This document shows, in pieces, positions 16,391 to 24,413 of a stretch of DNA of 51,201 bases. The notes beneath the pieces are model-generated. The model made no database searches, was not told the origin of the DNA, and saw only the letters and a list, made by a program, of their open reading frames with translations. The stretch comes from Oscillospiraceae bacterium (GTDB lineage: Bacteria > Bacillota > Clostridia > Oscillospirales > Ruminococcaceae), in NCBI GenBank assembly GCA_024404875.1, contig JAKSPK010000013.1, positions 1 to 51,201 of the forward strand, given 5' to 3'. The position numbers were made by a program, and so were the translations under genes. Within the stretch, counting starts at the first letter, position 1. Every line of letters begins with the position of its first letter.

Positions 16391-17042
16391 GCTCACAATC
16401 ACACTCATTCTGCTGGCGGCAGTCAATCTGATCCTGTCCGTCATTTACTTCGTCCGTCTGCCGGAAACGGTTCCGACACATTTTGATGCGCAAGGCATCT
16501 GCGACGGTATGGGCAGCAAGGGCGCCTATCTGATCCTCAGCTTTCTGCCGCTGCTCTTTGCAGCAATCATCCCGCTGAGCATGAAATTTGCAAAAAATGC
16601 CGAGCGCAACCGCAAGGTGATTGCGGTCACGGCATCGGCACTCTGTGTTTTCTTTATCGCCTTCAACTGGTTCATGCTGACAGTCGTTGCGGGCAGCGGC
16701 GCACAGATCGGCGACGCGCTCCCGCCTGCATTTGCATGGCCGCTGCTGATCGGCATGACAGCGCTGTTCACCGTTCTCGGCAATTATATTCCTCTCGCGC
16801 AGCCGAACCGCACAATCGGTATCCGGCTCCCGTGGACGCTGAACAATGACACCTGCTGGAAGCTGACACACCGGTTCACCGGCAGACTGCTCGTTTTCGG
16901 CGGCACTGTCACGCTTGCCGCCGTCACGGTCATGATGCTGCTGAAAGCGCCTGCGATCGCCGGCATCATCACAGTCACCGTGTTCATCTCGGCAGTGACG
17001 GTCGGCTCATCGGTCTATGCATATCAGCACAGAAACGGCTGA
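16380..17042 (+). CDS. SdpI-family integral membrane protein
   Basis: A 220-residue protein of the SdpI / DUF1648 type with about six hydrophobic segments. The N-terminal part shows the DUF1648 motif LPETVPTHFDAQGICDGMGSK; a later part has PLAQPNRTIGIRLPWTL, then W..THR (WKLTHRFTGR), typical of SdpI. Members give immunity to the SdpC-type toxin or act as signal receptors for SdpR. The start at 16380 overlaps the repressor by 11 nt and follows AGAAAGGAGG. No toxin gene is visible nearby. The gene ends 3 nt from a convergent peptidase gene, with no room for a terminator. Confidence 0.85.
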   Translation: MKNKLTITLILLAAVNLILSVIYFVRLPETVPTHFDAQGICDGMGSKGAYLILSFLPLLFAAIIPLSMKFAKNAERNRKVIAVTASALCVFFIAFNWFMLTVVAGSGAQIGDALPPAFAWPLLIGMTALFTVLGNYIPLAQPNRTIGIRLPWTLNNDTCWKLTHRFTGRLLVFGGTVTLAAVTVMMLLKAPAIAGIITVTVFISAVTVGSSVYAYQHRNG

Positions 17043-17045
17043 TCC

Positions 17046-18140
17046 TCACGCATTTTCACGCAGCGGCAGGATCGTCAGCTCCTTCGGGAATGCTGTCAGA
17101 TTCCGCGCATCGCCGTCCGTGATGACGAGCATATCCTCGATCCGGACGCCGAATTTCCCCGGCATATAAATGCCCGGTTCATCGGTCATGACGATGCCCG
17201 GCTCCAGCGGCTTATCACAGCGCGGCGCCGCGACCGGTGACTCATGAATTTCCAGCCCGACCGAATGGCCCAGCGCATGCGTGAAATATTCTCCGAATCC
17301 GGCATCCGCAATGACCTTTGCCGCCGCATTGTGCATATCACTGCAAAGCATTCCCGCACGAGCAGCTTCCTGCGCCGCCGCCTGCGCTGCCAGCACTGTC
17401 TCGTAGACACGCCGCATCTCAGCACTTGCGCTGCCGTAAGCGACCGTACGCGTCATATCAGAATGATATCCGTGCCAGACCGCACCGAAATCCGCGAGAA
17501 CAAAATCTCCGTCCCGCAGCGGACGGTCTCCCGGAACGCCGTGCGGTCTGCTTGTATTTTCGCCGAACAAAAGAATCGTGTCAAAGGAAGGCTTTTCGCT
17601 GCCGCCAAGCGCCATATAATAATTCAGACGAGCGGCAGCTTCGCGCTCAGTCATACCGGTATACAGCTCCGGAAGAAGGCGGTGAAGCGCCTGCTCCGCG
17701 ATGCGCTGTGCATGGATGATATATTCGACCTCCTGCTCCGATTTGCCGGCGCGCAGCTTCCGGATGCGGCTGCCGATCGGCTGAAAGCTCAGCCCCAGGA
17801 CATCCCGCATCATCGCAAATTCGTCCACTGTCAGGACATCGTCTTCATACATCAGCTTCTGGACGCCGCGCTCCGTCAGCAGCGCATGGAGATACTCATA
17901 GAGTCCAACGCTATTTGTCCGAGTCAGAACAGTAAATCCCTGCGGGATAAGTGCCTGCTCAGCGGCTTCGGTATAGCGGCCGTCCGTCACAAAAAGGGGG
18001 GCACGATCGGGGAAGATCAGGCATTGTCCCTCAAGCGCGATGGTTTTCAGTACATACATCAGATTAACCTCGCCGGTGAGGAGCATTGCATCGGCGTTTT
18101 CCTCGCGAAGTGCAGCGGACAGTGTTTCAATGATATTCAT
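17046..18140 (-). CDS. M24B aminopeptidase P-like (Xaa-Pro peptidase)
   Basis: A 364-residue cytoplasmic metallopeptidase that removes N-terminal residues before Pro or splits Xaa-Pro dipeptides. The creatinase-like N-terminal domain (1-125) is followed by a pita-bread M24 domain with the five metal ligands in DFGAVWHGYHSDMTRTV (two Asp), GHSVGLEIHE (His), TDEPGIY (Glu) and VRIEDMLVIT (Glu). The start MNIIETL at 18140 is preferred; an ATG two codons upstream is the alternative, both behind AGAAAGAGTG. It converges with the SdpI gene. Confidence 0.92.
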   Translation of the reverse strand: MNIIETLSAALREENADAMLLTGEVNLMYVLKTIALEGQCLIFPDRAPLFVTDGRYTEAAEQALIPQGFTVLTRTNSVGLYEYLHALLTERGVQKLMYEDDVLTVDEFAMMRDVLGLSFQPIGSRIRKLRAGKSEQEVEYIIHAQRIAEQALHRLLPELYTGMTEREAAARLNYYMALGGSEKPSFDTILLFGENTSRPHGVPGDRPLRDGDFVLADFGAVWHGYHSDMTRTVAYGSASAEMRRVYETVLAAQAAAQEAARAGMLCSDMHNAAAKVIADAGFGEYFTHALGHSVGLEIHESPVAAPRCDKPLEPGIVMTDEPGIYMPGKFGVRIEDMLVITDGDARNLTAFPKELTILPLRENA

Positions 18141-18176
18141 GTACATCACTCTTTCTGAATGCGGCAACGAACGACT

Positions 18177-18220
18177 GGGTTTCGCGAAATGTTCCAGCGT
18201 TGTCGCCGTTGCGGTCTGGC
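18177..18220 (+). repeat. Dispersed intergenic repeat, copy 1
   Basis: Contains TTTCGCG and TGTCGCCGTTGCGGT. It aligns at about 30 of 41 positions with the copy near 32183-32222 (opposite strand). It lies between the M24 peptidase and the YdcF-like gene. Confidence 0.5.
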
Positions 18221-18308
18221 TTTCAATTTATTGTTCTGCTGTTCGCGTTCGGCATTGACTGCTTTGAACAGCATCCGCTCGATAATCAGCGAAGCATCTG
18301 TATCGAAC

Positions 18309-19262
18309 TCAGGCTTCGAGCTGAAGCAGCTCCAGCATTCCACCGGTCTGGAAGAACAGCAGATCGCCCTTGCCGTATGCGACAAACTGTACATCATACG
18401 CGCAGTTTGACACCACACGAAGCGCGCCCTTTTCGGCGCTTGCAGAATGCGTCCGGAAGACAGTCTCAAACATCAGCGCGCCCCACGGAATATGGTAATT
18501 GCTGCTGACGATCGCAACAGATTTGACTTTCGGATATTTGCTGTGCAGAATTGCATAGGAATTCTCAGCATTCTCGGCAGTGGAAAGAGAGTCACTCTCC
18601 GCGATCAGGCGGCTGGATTCGATACCATGGATCCGCAGCCAGTCGCGCATTCTTTCGCCCTCGGAGACATCTTTATTATAGAGTGCTGTTCGGCCGCCGG
18701 TGCAGAGAACATAGGCACTCGGATACTGTTTGGCACAGGCAAGCGCAGTCTCCAGCCGTCCGATCAGCTCATCCTTCATGGTACCATCGGAGTTCAGCTC
18801 ATAACCCAGTACCACGATGCAGAGCGAATCGTCTCGGGGGAGATTTCCCGGCAGACTTTTTTTATTGATCAGCATTTGATCGTTGACATATTTCCAATAA
18901 TCGAGGATGCCCTCCCAGCGCTGACCAAGGCTGTCGTCGGCATCCTTCAGTTCATCCAGCAGTTGTTCGACGCGATCTTGTCCGAGGCTGCCGTAGGCAT
19001 GAATCAGTTTTTTTATAACGGGATCCTGACTGTGATCCGGCTCATAAGAATCTTCTGCCGTCTGCTCAGAAGATTCGGCTGTGCGCTGTTCTATGCTGCT
19101 TTCATCACGGCTGTTTTCTGCTTCAGCAGCACTGCTGCCGTAGGTTGAGACCAGTTCCCGCAGAATCACATCCGAACTGCGCTTGATTTCCTCTTTTCTG
19201 CAGCCTGCCGTAAAAAGCAGGCTCAGCAGACTGACAGCACAGAGCAATGCCGTGCGCTTCAT
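18309..19262 (-). CDS. YdcF/DUF218-family lipoprotein
   Basis: A 317-residue lipoprotein: signal peptide with lipobox FTAGC (Cys21), a Ser/Glu-rich linker, an alpha-helical stretch, then a DUF218 (YdcF/SanA/ElyC) domain from about residue 155 with IVVLGYELNSDGTM, RLETALACAKQYP, VLCTGGRTALYN, DSLSTAENAENSYAIL and VAIVSSNYHIPW. ElyC and SanA act in envelope integrity; the exact chemistry of DUF218 is not settled. The start is chosen for GGAAGGAG 4 nt before ATG and because it gives a clean signal peptide. The frame is open for 75 more codons upstream, but that part covers the promoter at 19320-19348. Confidence 0.85.
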   Translation of the reverse strand: MKRTALLCAVSLLSLLFTAGCRKEEIKRSSDVILRELVSTYGSSAAEAENSRDESSIEQRTAESSEQTAEDSYEPDHSQDPVIKKLIHAYGSLGQDRVEQLLDELKDADDSLGQRWEGILDYWKYVNDQMLINKKSLPGNLPRDDSLCIVVLGYELNSDGTMKDELIGRLETALACAKQYPSAYVLCTGGRTALYNKDVSEGERMRDWLRIHGIESSRLIAESDSLSTAENAENSYAILHSKYPKVKSVAIVSSNYHIPWGALMFETVFRTHSASAEKGALRVVSNCAYDVQFVAYGKGDLLFFQTGGMLELLQLEA

Positions 19263-19319
19263 GGCGCTCCTTCCTTTCATAATCGCCGGAGGAAAACACC
19301 GACATAATTTACCAGTATA

Positions 19320-19348
19320 ATAATACCCCATATTCACCGTTTTGTCAA
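19320..19348 (-). promoter_or_regulatory. Promoter of the YdcF-like gene
   Basis: Minus strand TTGACA (19343-19348), 17-bp spacer, TATTAT (19320-19325). Confidence 0.75.
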
Positions 19349-19443
19349 GCCTTGCACTCAGCCTGCCTTCAACTCCTATTGTCATCCGGATACGCACAGC
19401 AGAACAATATAATAAAAAACCAGATCGTGAAGCAGGCGCGATC

Positions 19444-19485
19444 AGCGCCGTTACAGCGCCAACTCTGATATGCTCCGCGAAACCC
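19444..19485 (-). repeat. Dispersed intergenic repeat, copy 2
   Basis: Plus-strand GTTACAGCGCCA..TGATATGCTCCGCGAAA; the copy near 32183-32222 has GTAACAGCGACA..TGATACGCTCCGCGAAA. It lies between divergent ydcF-like and htrA promoters. Confidence 0.55.
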
Positions 19486-19605
19486 ATCCGCAGGGAACCG
19501 GCTGCCGGACGACGGGTTCACAGGATTTTCATATTGTGAAATAAAATTCCGATTTCATTTAACACTGTTTTTTAGCGATTATCATATGTTTTTCACAGAA
19601 CGGCG

Positions 19606-19611
19606 TATAAT
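19606..19611 (+). promoter_or_regulatory. -10 box of the HtrA gene
   Basis: TATAAT with no good -35 hexamer at the 17-bp position (CATATG there), which suggests an activated or alternative promoter. Confidence 0.4.
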
Positions 19612-19689
19612 AAAAGCATAGAGCAAAGGAACACCGGGCCGCAGCAAAAAACGCGGCGGCTCATGAATATCAGAAAGAGGTGCAGAAAA

Positions 19690-21318
19690 ATGTTTGAACA
19701 CGATGATATGAATTTTGATCCGACACTGCACGGCGATGCACAGCAGGATATGACGGATCTTCCGAGAACACCCGATGCGCGCAATACCCGTGATTTCGAG
19801 CCGACGCCGGTTGAGCAGGTCTTTTCTCAGCAGCCGATCCGGCAGGAACGCCCGCAGAGCAGAAGCGGCAGCTATTATTCCCCGCGCAGCGGTTATCCCC
19901 GCAGCAGCGGCTATCATGGCGGCTATCCCAGCGGCGGATACCCGGGCGGCGGATATGTTCCTCCGACAGGCAACGGCCCGCAGGGACCTGACGGCTACGA
20001 TAACGGTCAGCCGAAAAAGAGCCACACCGGCCTGAAAGCGCTGGCGATCTCCGCAGCAGCAGCGATCGCACTGTTCGCAGGCTTCGCGGGTTATAAGCTC
20101 ATACAGGATAAGAAAGATGTGACAGGCACAGACCGCAGCACGGCTTCCGTTGCCGAGCAGATTCCGGAGACGAAAACCGAATCCTCTGCACCCGAAGCAG
20201 AGAGCAGCGAAAGCAATACCGAGACTGCTTCGACATCCGGCGAAAATCTGAGCTTCATCGAACTTGCCTCCCGCGACAATGCGATGAAGATCCCGGATAT
20301 CGTTGACAAGATCACCCCCGCGACTGTCGGTATCCAATCGATCTTCCTCTATCAGGGACAAACCTTCTCGATGTTCGGCTTTGGTCAGGGGCACCATGTT
20401 GAGCAGGAGGTTCCTGCCACCGGAACCGGCATCGTCATGTCAGACAACGGAAACGGTTCCTATTATATTATCACGAATGCGCACGTCATTTATGACAACA
20501 GTGAGAATTATCACCTGGGCGAAGCAAAAGCTGTCAAGGTCGTTCTGAATCCGGATTACTATTCCAACAATACCGAATTTGATGCTGAGATCGTTGGCTA
20601 TGATGTTGCTGAGGATATCGCCGTACTGAAGGTCACGACAAATCAGCAGCTCACCGTTGCGGAATTCGGCAACAGTGATGATCTCCGCGTCGGCGAACTG
20701 GTCGTTGCAATCGGCAATCCGCTGGGCTTTGAGCTGTTCGGTTCGGTCACAACCGGTATCGTTTCTGCGCTTGACCGTGAGGTCACGATCAATGATTCCA
20801 AAATGAAGCTGATCCAGACTGACACTGCAATCAACTCCGGCAACTCCGGCGGCCCGCTCATCAACAGCTACGGCCAGGTTATCGGCATCAACTCCTCAAA
20901 GATCAGCTCCAGCTATAACGGCGGCGCATCCGTCGAAGGACTTTGCTTCGCAATCCCGATCTCCCATGCAAAGGACATCATCAACGATCTCATTAACTAC
21001 GGTTATATCACCGGCAAGCCAATGATGGGCATCAACCTGACTGTCGATATCGACGAAAGCCTTGCACAGCGTCTCGGCATCCCGGTCGGTGTGTATATCC
21101 GTGATATCGAGCCGGGCGGCGCTGCGGATCTCGCAGGTCTGCGCGAAGGCGATGTGATTATTGCGATCGGCAACAAGGCGGTTGCCAACTATGAAGAAAT
21201 CAAGGCTGAAAGTGAAAACTACAAGGCAGGCGATACCATGATCATCACAGCAACGAGAAACGGTGAAGACATGGAATTCTCCCTGATCCTTCAGGAACAG
21301 AAGCCGTCAACAGTCTGA
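19690..21318 (+). CDS. Membrane-anchored HtrA/DegP-like serine protease with PDZ domain
   Basis: A 542-residue S1C protease for quality control outside the membrane. Residues 1-110 are cytoplasmic and rich in Gly, Tyr, Pro and Arg (SGYHGGYPSGGYPGGG). One membrane segment lies near 118-137 (LKALAISAAAAIALFAGFAG), then a Ser/Glu-rich linker. The trypsin-like domain has His265 (TNAHV), Asp309 (AEDIAVL) and Ser386 (GNSGGP). A single PDZ domain (about 440-535) ends the protein. The start follows AGAGGTGCAGAAAA; an ATG nine codons upstream has no ribosome site. The Gly/Tyr-rich cytoplasmic tail is longer than in most Firmicute HtrA proteins. Confidence 0.95.
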   Translation: MFEHDDMNFDPTLHGDAQQDMTDLPRTPDARNTRDFEPTPVEQVFSQQPIRQERPQSRSGSYYSPRSGYPRSSGYHGGYPSGGYPGGGYVPPTGNGPQGPDGYDNGQPKKSHTGLKALAISAAAAIALFAGFAGYKLIQDKKDVTGTDRSTASVAEQIPETKTESSAPEAESSESNTETASTSGENLSFIELASRDNAMKIPDIVDKITPATVGIQSIFLYQGQTFSMFGFGQGHHVEQEVPATGTGIVMSDNGNGSYYIITNAHVIYDNSENYHLGEAKAVKVVLNPDYYSNNTEFDAEIVGYDVAEDIAVLKVTTNQQLTVAEFGNSDDLRVGELVVAIGNPLGFELFGSVTTGIVSALDREVTINDSKMKLIQTDTAINSGNSGGPLINSYGQVIGINSSKISSSYNGGASVEGLCFAIPISHAKDIINDLINYGYITGKPMMGINLTVDIDESLAQRLGIPVGVYIRDIEPGGAADLAGLREGDVIIAIGNKAVANYEEIKAESENYKAGDTMIITATRNGEDMEFSLILQEQKPSTV

Positions 21319-21358
21319 CTGGCAATAAATAAAGCATGACAGCACACCTTTCTATAAG

Positions 21359-21396
21359 AAATTGCGGTCGCCGGCATCTGCCGGCGGCCGCAATTT
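21359..21396 (+). terminator. Terminator of the HtrA gene
   Basis: An 18-bp near-perfect inverted repeat (AAATTGCGG..CCGCAATTT, one G-U pair) ending in TTTCC. It lies about 40 nt after the stop. Confidence 0.75.
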
Positions 21397-21784
21397 CCGT
21401 TCAATCGGCATGACCATACTGCTGCACACACATGATATAACTGTCGAACAAATTTTTACAAGACGCTATGGGGGTGCGTGATTGTTGCAGAATACTGTTG
21501 CGTTCAGCAAGCTGCCCATATTCGTTTGCTTAAATTTGTGCAGCATGAACAATATTTCGCGGCAAATTGTTTGTATTCCCGTATTTCAGCAGGCAATTTT
21601 GTTAATTTCAGCTATTGCTTTTTCTCTTTGAATCGGGTATAATAAAAGGGTATTGTTTGGGCGGCGTCCGGTGATCCGGATCCTCGCCGAAGCCCGCCGG
21701 GATGCCAACATACCGGATGCGGCTGCGCCCCGTGTTCCACGGCGGTACAACTTTACCCCTCAATGTTGGAGATTGGAGAAAGTA
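21397..21784 (+). promoter_or_regulatory. glgP upstream region: promoter and structured leader
   Basis: Promoter TTGCTT (21615-21620), 17-bp spacer, TATAAT (21638-21643). The leader of about 135 nt is much more GC-rich than the DNA before it. It can fold into a hairpin from GGCG..TCCGG..CCGGA..CGCC near 21660-21690, and a second stem is likely after CCCGCCGGG. I do not recognise a riboswitch class. 21397-21614 is AT-rich, with no gene seen. Confidence 0.6.
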
Positions 21785-24169
21785 ATGTCCAAATTTTCAG
21801 AAAAGGTTACGCAGGATTTTCTGAACCGCCTGCAAATGCAGTTCAATGTATCCCCTGATGAAGCCAGCGACAAGCAGATCTATCTTGCGCTCTCGGCTGT
21901 TGTCATGGATCTGATGAAAGCAAAGCGTCAGAAGTTCATGAACCATGTCAATTCGACTGGTCAGAAGCAGATCTTCTATCTCTCGATGGAATTCCTGATG
22001 GGCAGATCGCTGAAGACCAGCCTCTATAGCCTCGATCTGGCAGATGACATCGCTAAGTTCCTCAAGAAATTCGACATCAAGCTTGACCGCATCTATGATT
22101 ATGAGCCGGATGCCGGCCTCGGCAACGGCGGTCTCGGCAGACTGGCTGCCTGCTATCTCGATGGTCTCGCTACCACCGGCTTCCCGGCAACAGGTCACTC
22201 GATCTGCTATGAGTACGGTATCTTCAAGCAGAAGCTCGAAGAGGGCTGGCAGACTGAGCTCCCCGACAACTGGCTTCCCGGCGGCGAAGTCTGGCTGGAC
22301 CCGAGACCGGAGCAGTCAATCGAGATTCACTTCGAGGGCGACCTTGAGGAGTACTGGGATCAGCAGTATCACCATGTCTCCCATGTCAACTACAGCACCG
22401 TCACCGCGATCCCCTATGATATGTATGTCTCCGGCTACAACAGCAACGCAGTCTCCGTTCTGAGACTGTGGACTGCAAAAGCGCCGAGCTTCGATATGGC
22501 TATGTTCAATCAGGGCGACTACTCCAAGGCGCTTGCGCAGAACTCCATCGCAAACGCGATCTCAAAGGTGCTCTATCCGAACGACAATCACCTTGAAGGC
22601 AAGTCGCTCCGTCTGCGTCAGCAGTATTTCCTCTGCGCAGCTGCCGTCGGCGATATCGTCAACAATCACATGGCTGTCTACGGTACGCTTGACAATCTCG
22701 CGGAAAAGGTCGCGATCCATATCAACGATACGCACCCGACACTCGCTATTCCGGAGCTGATGCGCATCCTGCTCGACGACTGCGGATACGGCTGGGATAA
22801 GGCATGGGAGATCACCACAAAAGTCTTCGCCTATACGAACCACACCGTCATGGCTGAGGCACTCGAAAAATGGGATGTCAACCTCGTCCGCAGAGTCATT
22901 CCGCGTATCTTCTCGATCATCGTCGAGATTAACAACCGCTACTGCGCTGAAGTCTTTGCAAGAACCAATGACAGTGCCCTGACAACCAGAATGTCGATTA
23001 TCCAGGATAATCTTATCCACATGGCAACACTCTGCGTCGCTGCTTCGCACAATGTCAACGGTGTTTCCAAGCTGCATTCCGAGATCATCAAGGATGCGGT
23101 CTTCCACAATGAATACTGCTATTCGCCGGAAAAGTTCACGAATGTCACAAACGGCATTGCGTATCGCCGCTGGCTCTATCAGTCCAATCCCGGCCTGACA
23201 AAGCTGCTGCAAAATACAATCGGCGGCGGCTTCCTCAAGAACGGCGCCGAGCTGGAAAAGCTCCGCGCATTCCAGGATGATGCTGAGGTACTGGAAAAAC
23301 TCATGGCGGTCAAGCGCGCCAACAAATCGGAATTCGCAAAATATGTCAAAGCCAAGAACGGCATCATCCTCAATCCGGACAGTGTCTTTGATGTGCAGGT
23401 CAAGCGTCTGCACGAGTATAAGCGTCAGCACCTCAATGCGCTGAATATCCTCGCGGATTATCAGGCACTTCTTGACAATCCGGATATGGATTTTGCACCG
23501 AAGACTTATATCTTTGCAGCAAAGGCTGCACCGGGCTACTATCTCGCAAAGCAGATCATCAAGATGATCTGGTCGCTCTCCGAGGAGATCCGCAAGAATC
23601 CGAAGATCAGCGAAAAGCTCGCTGTCGTCTTCCTTGAAAACTACTGTGTCACGCTCTCCGAGCTGCTGATGCCGGCATCCGATTTCTCCGAGCAGATCTC
23701 GCTCGCAGGCACGGAGGCATCCGGTACGGGCAACATGAAGCTCATGCTCAACGGCGCTGTTACGATCGGTACACTCGACGGTGCAAATATCGAGATCAAG
23801 GATTCAGCCGGCGATGAGAACATCATCATCTTCGGCATGAAGACCGAGGAGGTCAATGCCCGCAAGGCGAATTACCGTCCGCAGGACATCTATCAGCATC
23901 ACGGTCTCATCCGCTGCTGCGTAGACCGCATCGCGAACGGCATCAACGGCTGCAAGTTCCCGGAGATTGCTCAGTCGCTTCGCACGCAGGATCCTTATAT
24001 GGTTCTCGCAGACTTCGACAGCTACCGCGCAGCACAGGCATACGCTGCACAGTGCTATGCCGACAAGCAGCGCTTCGCAAAGATGAGCCTGAATAATATC
24101 GCAGGTGCCGGCGTGTTCTCCGCAGACCGCGCCGTAACCGAATACGCCAAGAATATCTGGCATCTATAA
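21785..24169 (+). CDS. glgP: Glycogen/maltodextrin phosphorylase (GT35)
   Basis: A 794-residue phosphorylase that releases glucose 1-phosphate from alpha-1,4-glucans. Visible motifs are FYLSMEFLMGRSL, PDAGLGNGGLGRLAACYLD, HINDTHPTLAIPELMR, FDVQVKRLHEYKRQHLN and the pyridoxal-phosphate site EASGTGNMKLMLNGAVTIGT, whose Lys binds PLP. The start MSKFSEKV follows TTGGAGAAAGTA; the frame is open 44 codons further up but that part lies in the leader. Its neighbour is a GH13 hydrolase, so the two can degrade storage glycogen or imported maltodextrins. Confidence 0.96.
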   Translation: MSKFSEKVTQDFLNRLQMQFNVSPDEASDKQIYLALSAVVMDLMKAKRQKFMNHVNSTGQKQIFYLSMEFLMGRSLKTSLYSLDLADDIAKFLKKFDIKLDRIYDYEPDAGLGNGGLGRLAACYLDGLATTGFPATGHSICYEYGIFKQKLEEGWQTELPDNWLPGGEVWLDPRPEQSIEIHFEGDLEEYWDQQYHHVSHVNYSTVTAIPYDMYVSGYNSNAVSVLRLWTAKAPSFDMAMFNQGDYSKALAQNSIANAISKVLYPNDNHLEGKSLRLRQQYFLCAAAVGDIVNNHMAVYGTLDNLAEKVAIHINDTHPTLAIPELMRILLDDCGYGWDKAWEITTKVFAYTNHTVMAEALEKWDVNLVRRVIPRIFSIIVEINNRYCAEVFARTNDSALTTRMSIIQDNLIHMATLCVAASHNVNGVSKLHSEIIKDAVFHNEYCYSPEKFTNVTNGIAYRRWLYQSNPGLTKLLQNTIGGGFLKNGAELEKLRAFQDDAEVLEKLMAVKRANKSEFAKYVKAKNGIILNPDSVFDVQVKRLHEYKRQHLNALNILADYQALLDNPDMDFAPKTYIFAAKAAPGYYLAKQIIKMIWSLSEEIRKNPKISEKLAVVFLENYCVTLSELLMPASDFSEQISLAGTEASGTGNMKLMLNGAVTIGTLDGANIEIKDSAGDENIIIFGMKTEEVNARKANYRPQDIYQHHGLIRCCVDRIANGINGCKFPEIAQSLRTQDPYMVLADFDSYRAAQAYAAQCYADKQRFAKMSLNNIAGAGVFSADRAVTEYAKNIWHL

Positions 24170-24250
24170 GCAATGCAGGCTGCGGAAGCCGGCCGGGCAG
24201 CAAGCTCTGCCGGCGGACAAACCGCCGCATGATGATACCATGCTGAAAGG

Positions 24251-24281
24251 GCAGGCGGTCAGATGGATCGCCTGCTTTTTT
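24251..24281 (+). terminator. Terminator of glgP
   Basis: Stem GCAGGCG (24251-24257) with CGCCTGC (24269-24275), then TTTTTT. Confidence 0.85.
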
Positions 24282-24413
24282 CGCAATACGCGCTGCTGTG
24301 CTGCACAGGAATACAGAAGTGCTTCAAAGAAGCTATATGAGGGCGGGGCTTGTGTCGGAGCCGCCTTTGCTCTCCGTTTTTCACGGCAGCGGAATATCAG
24401 AAGGGAAATGCAT

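Noticed and set aside
18263-19487. Longer YdcF-like protein starting at 19487
   Set aside because: The extra 75 residues cover the promoter and the dispersed repeat, and would bury the lipoprotein signal peptide.
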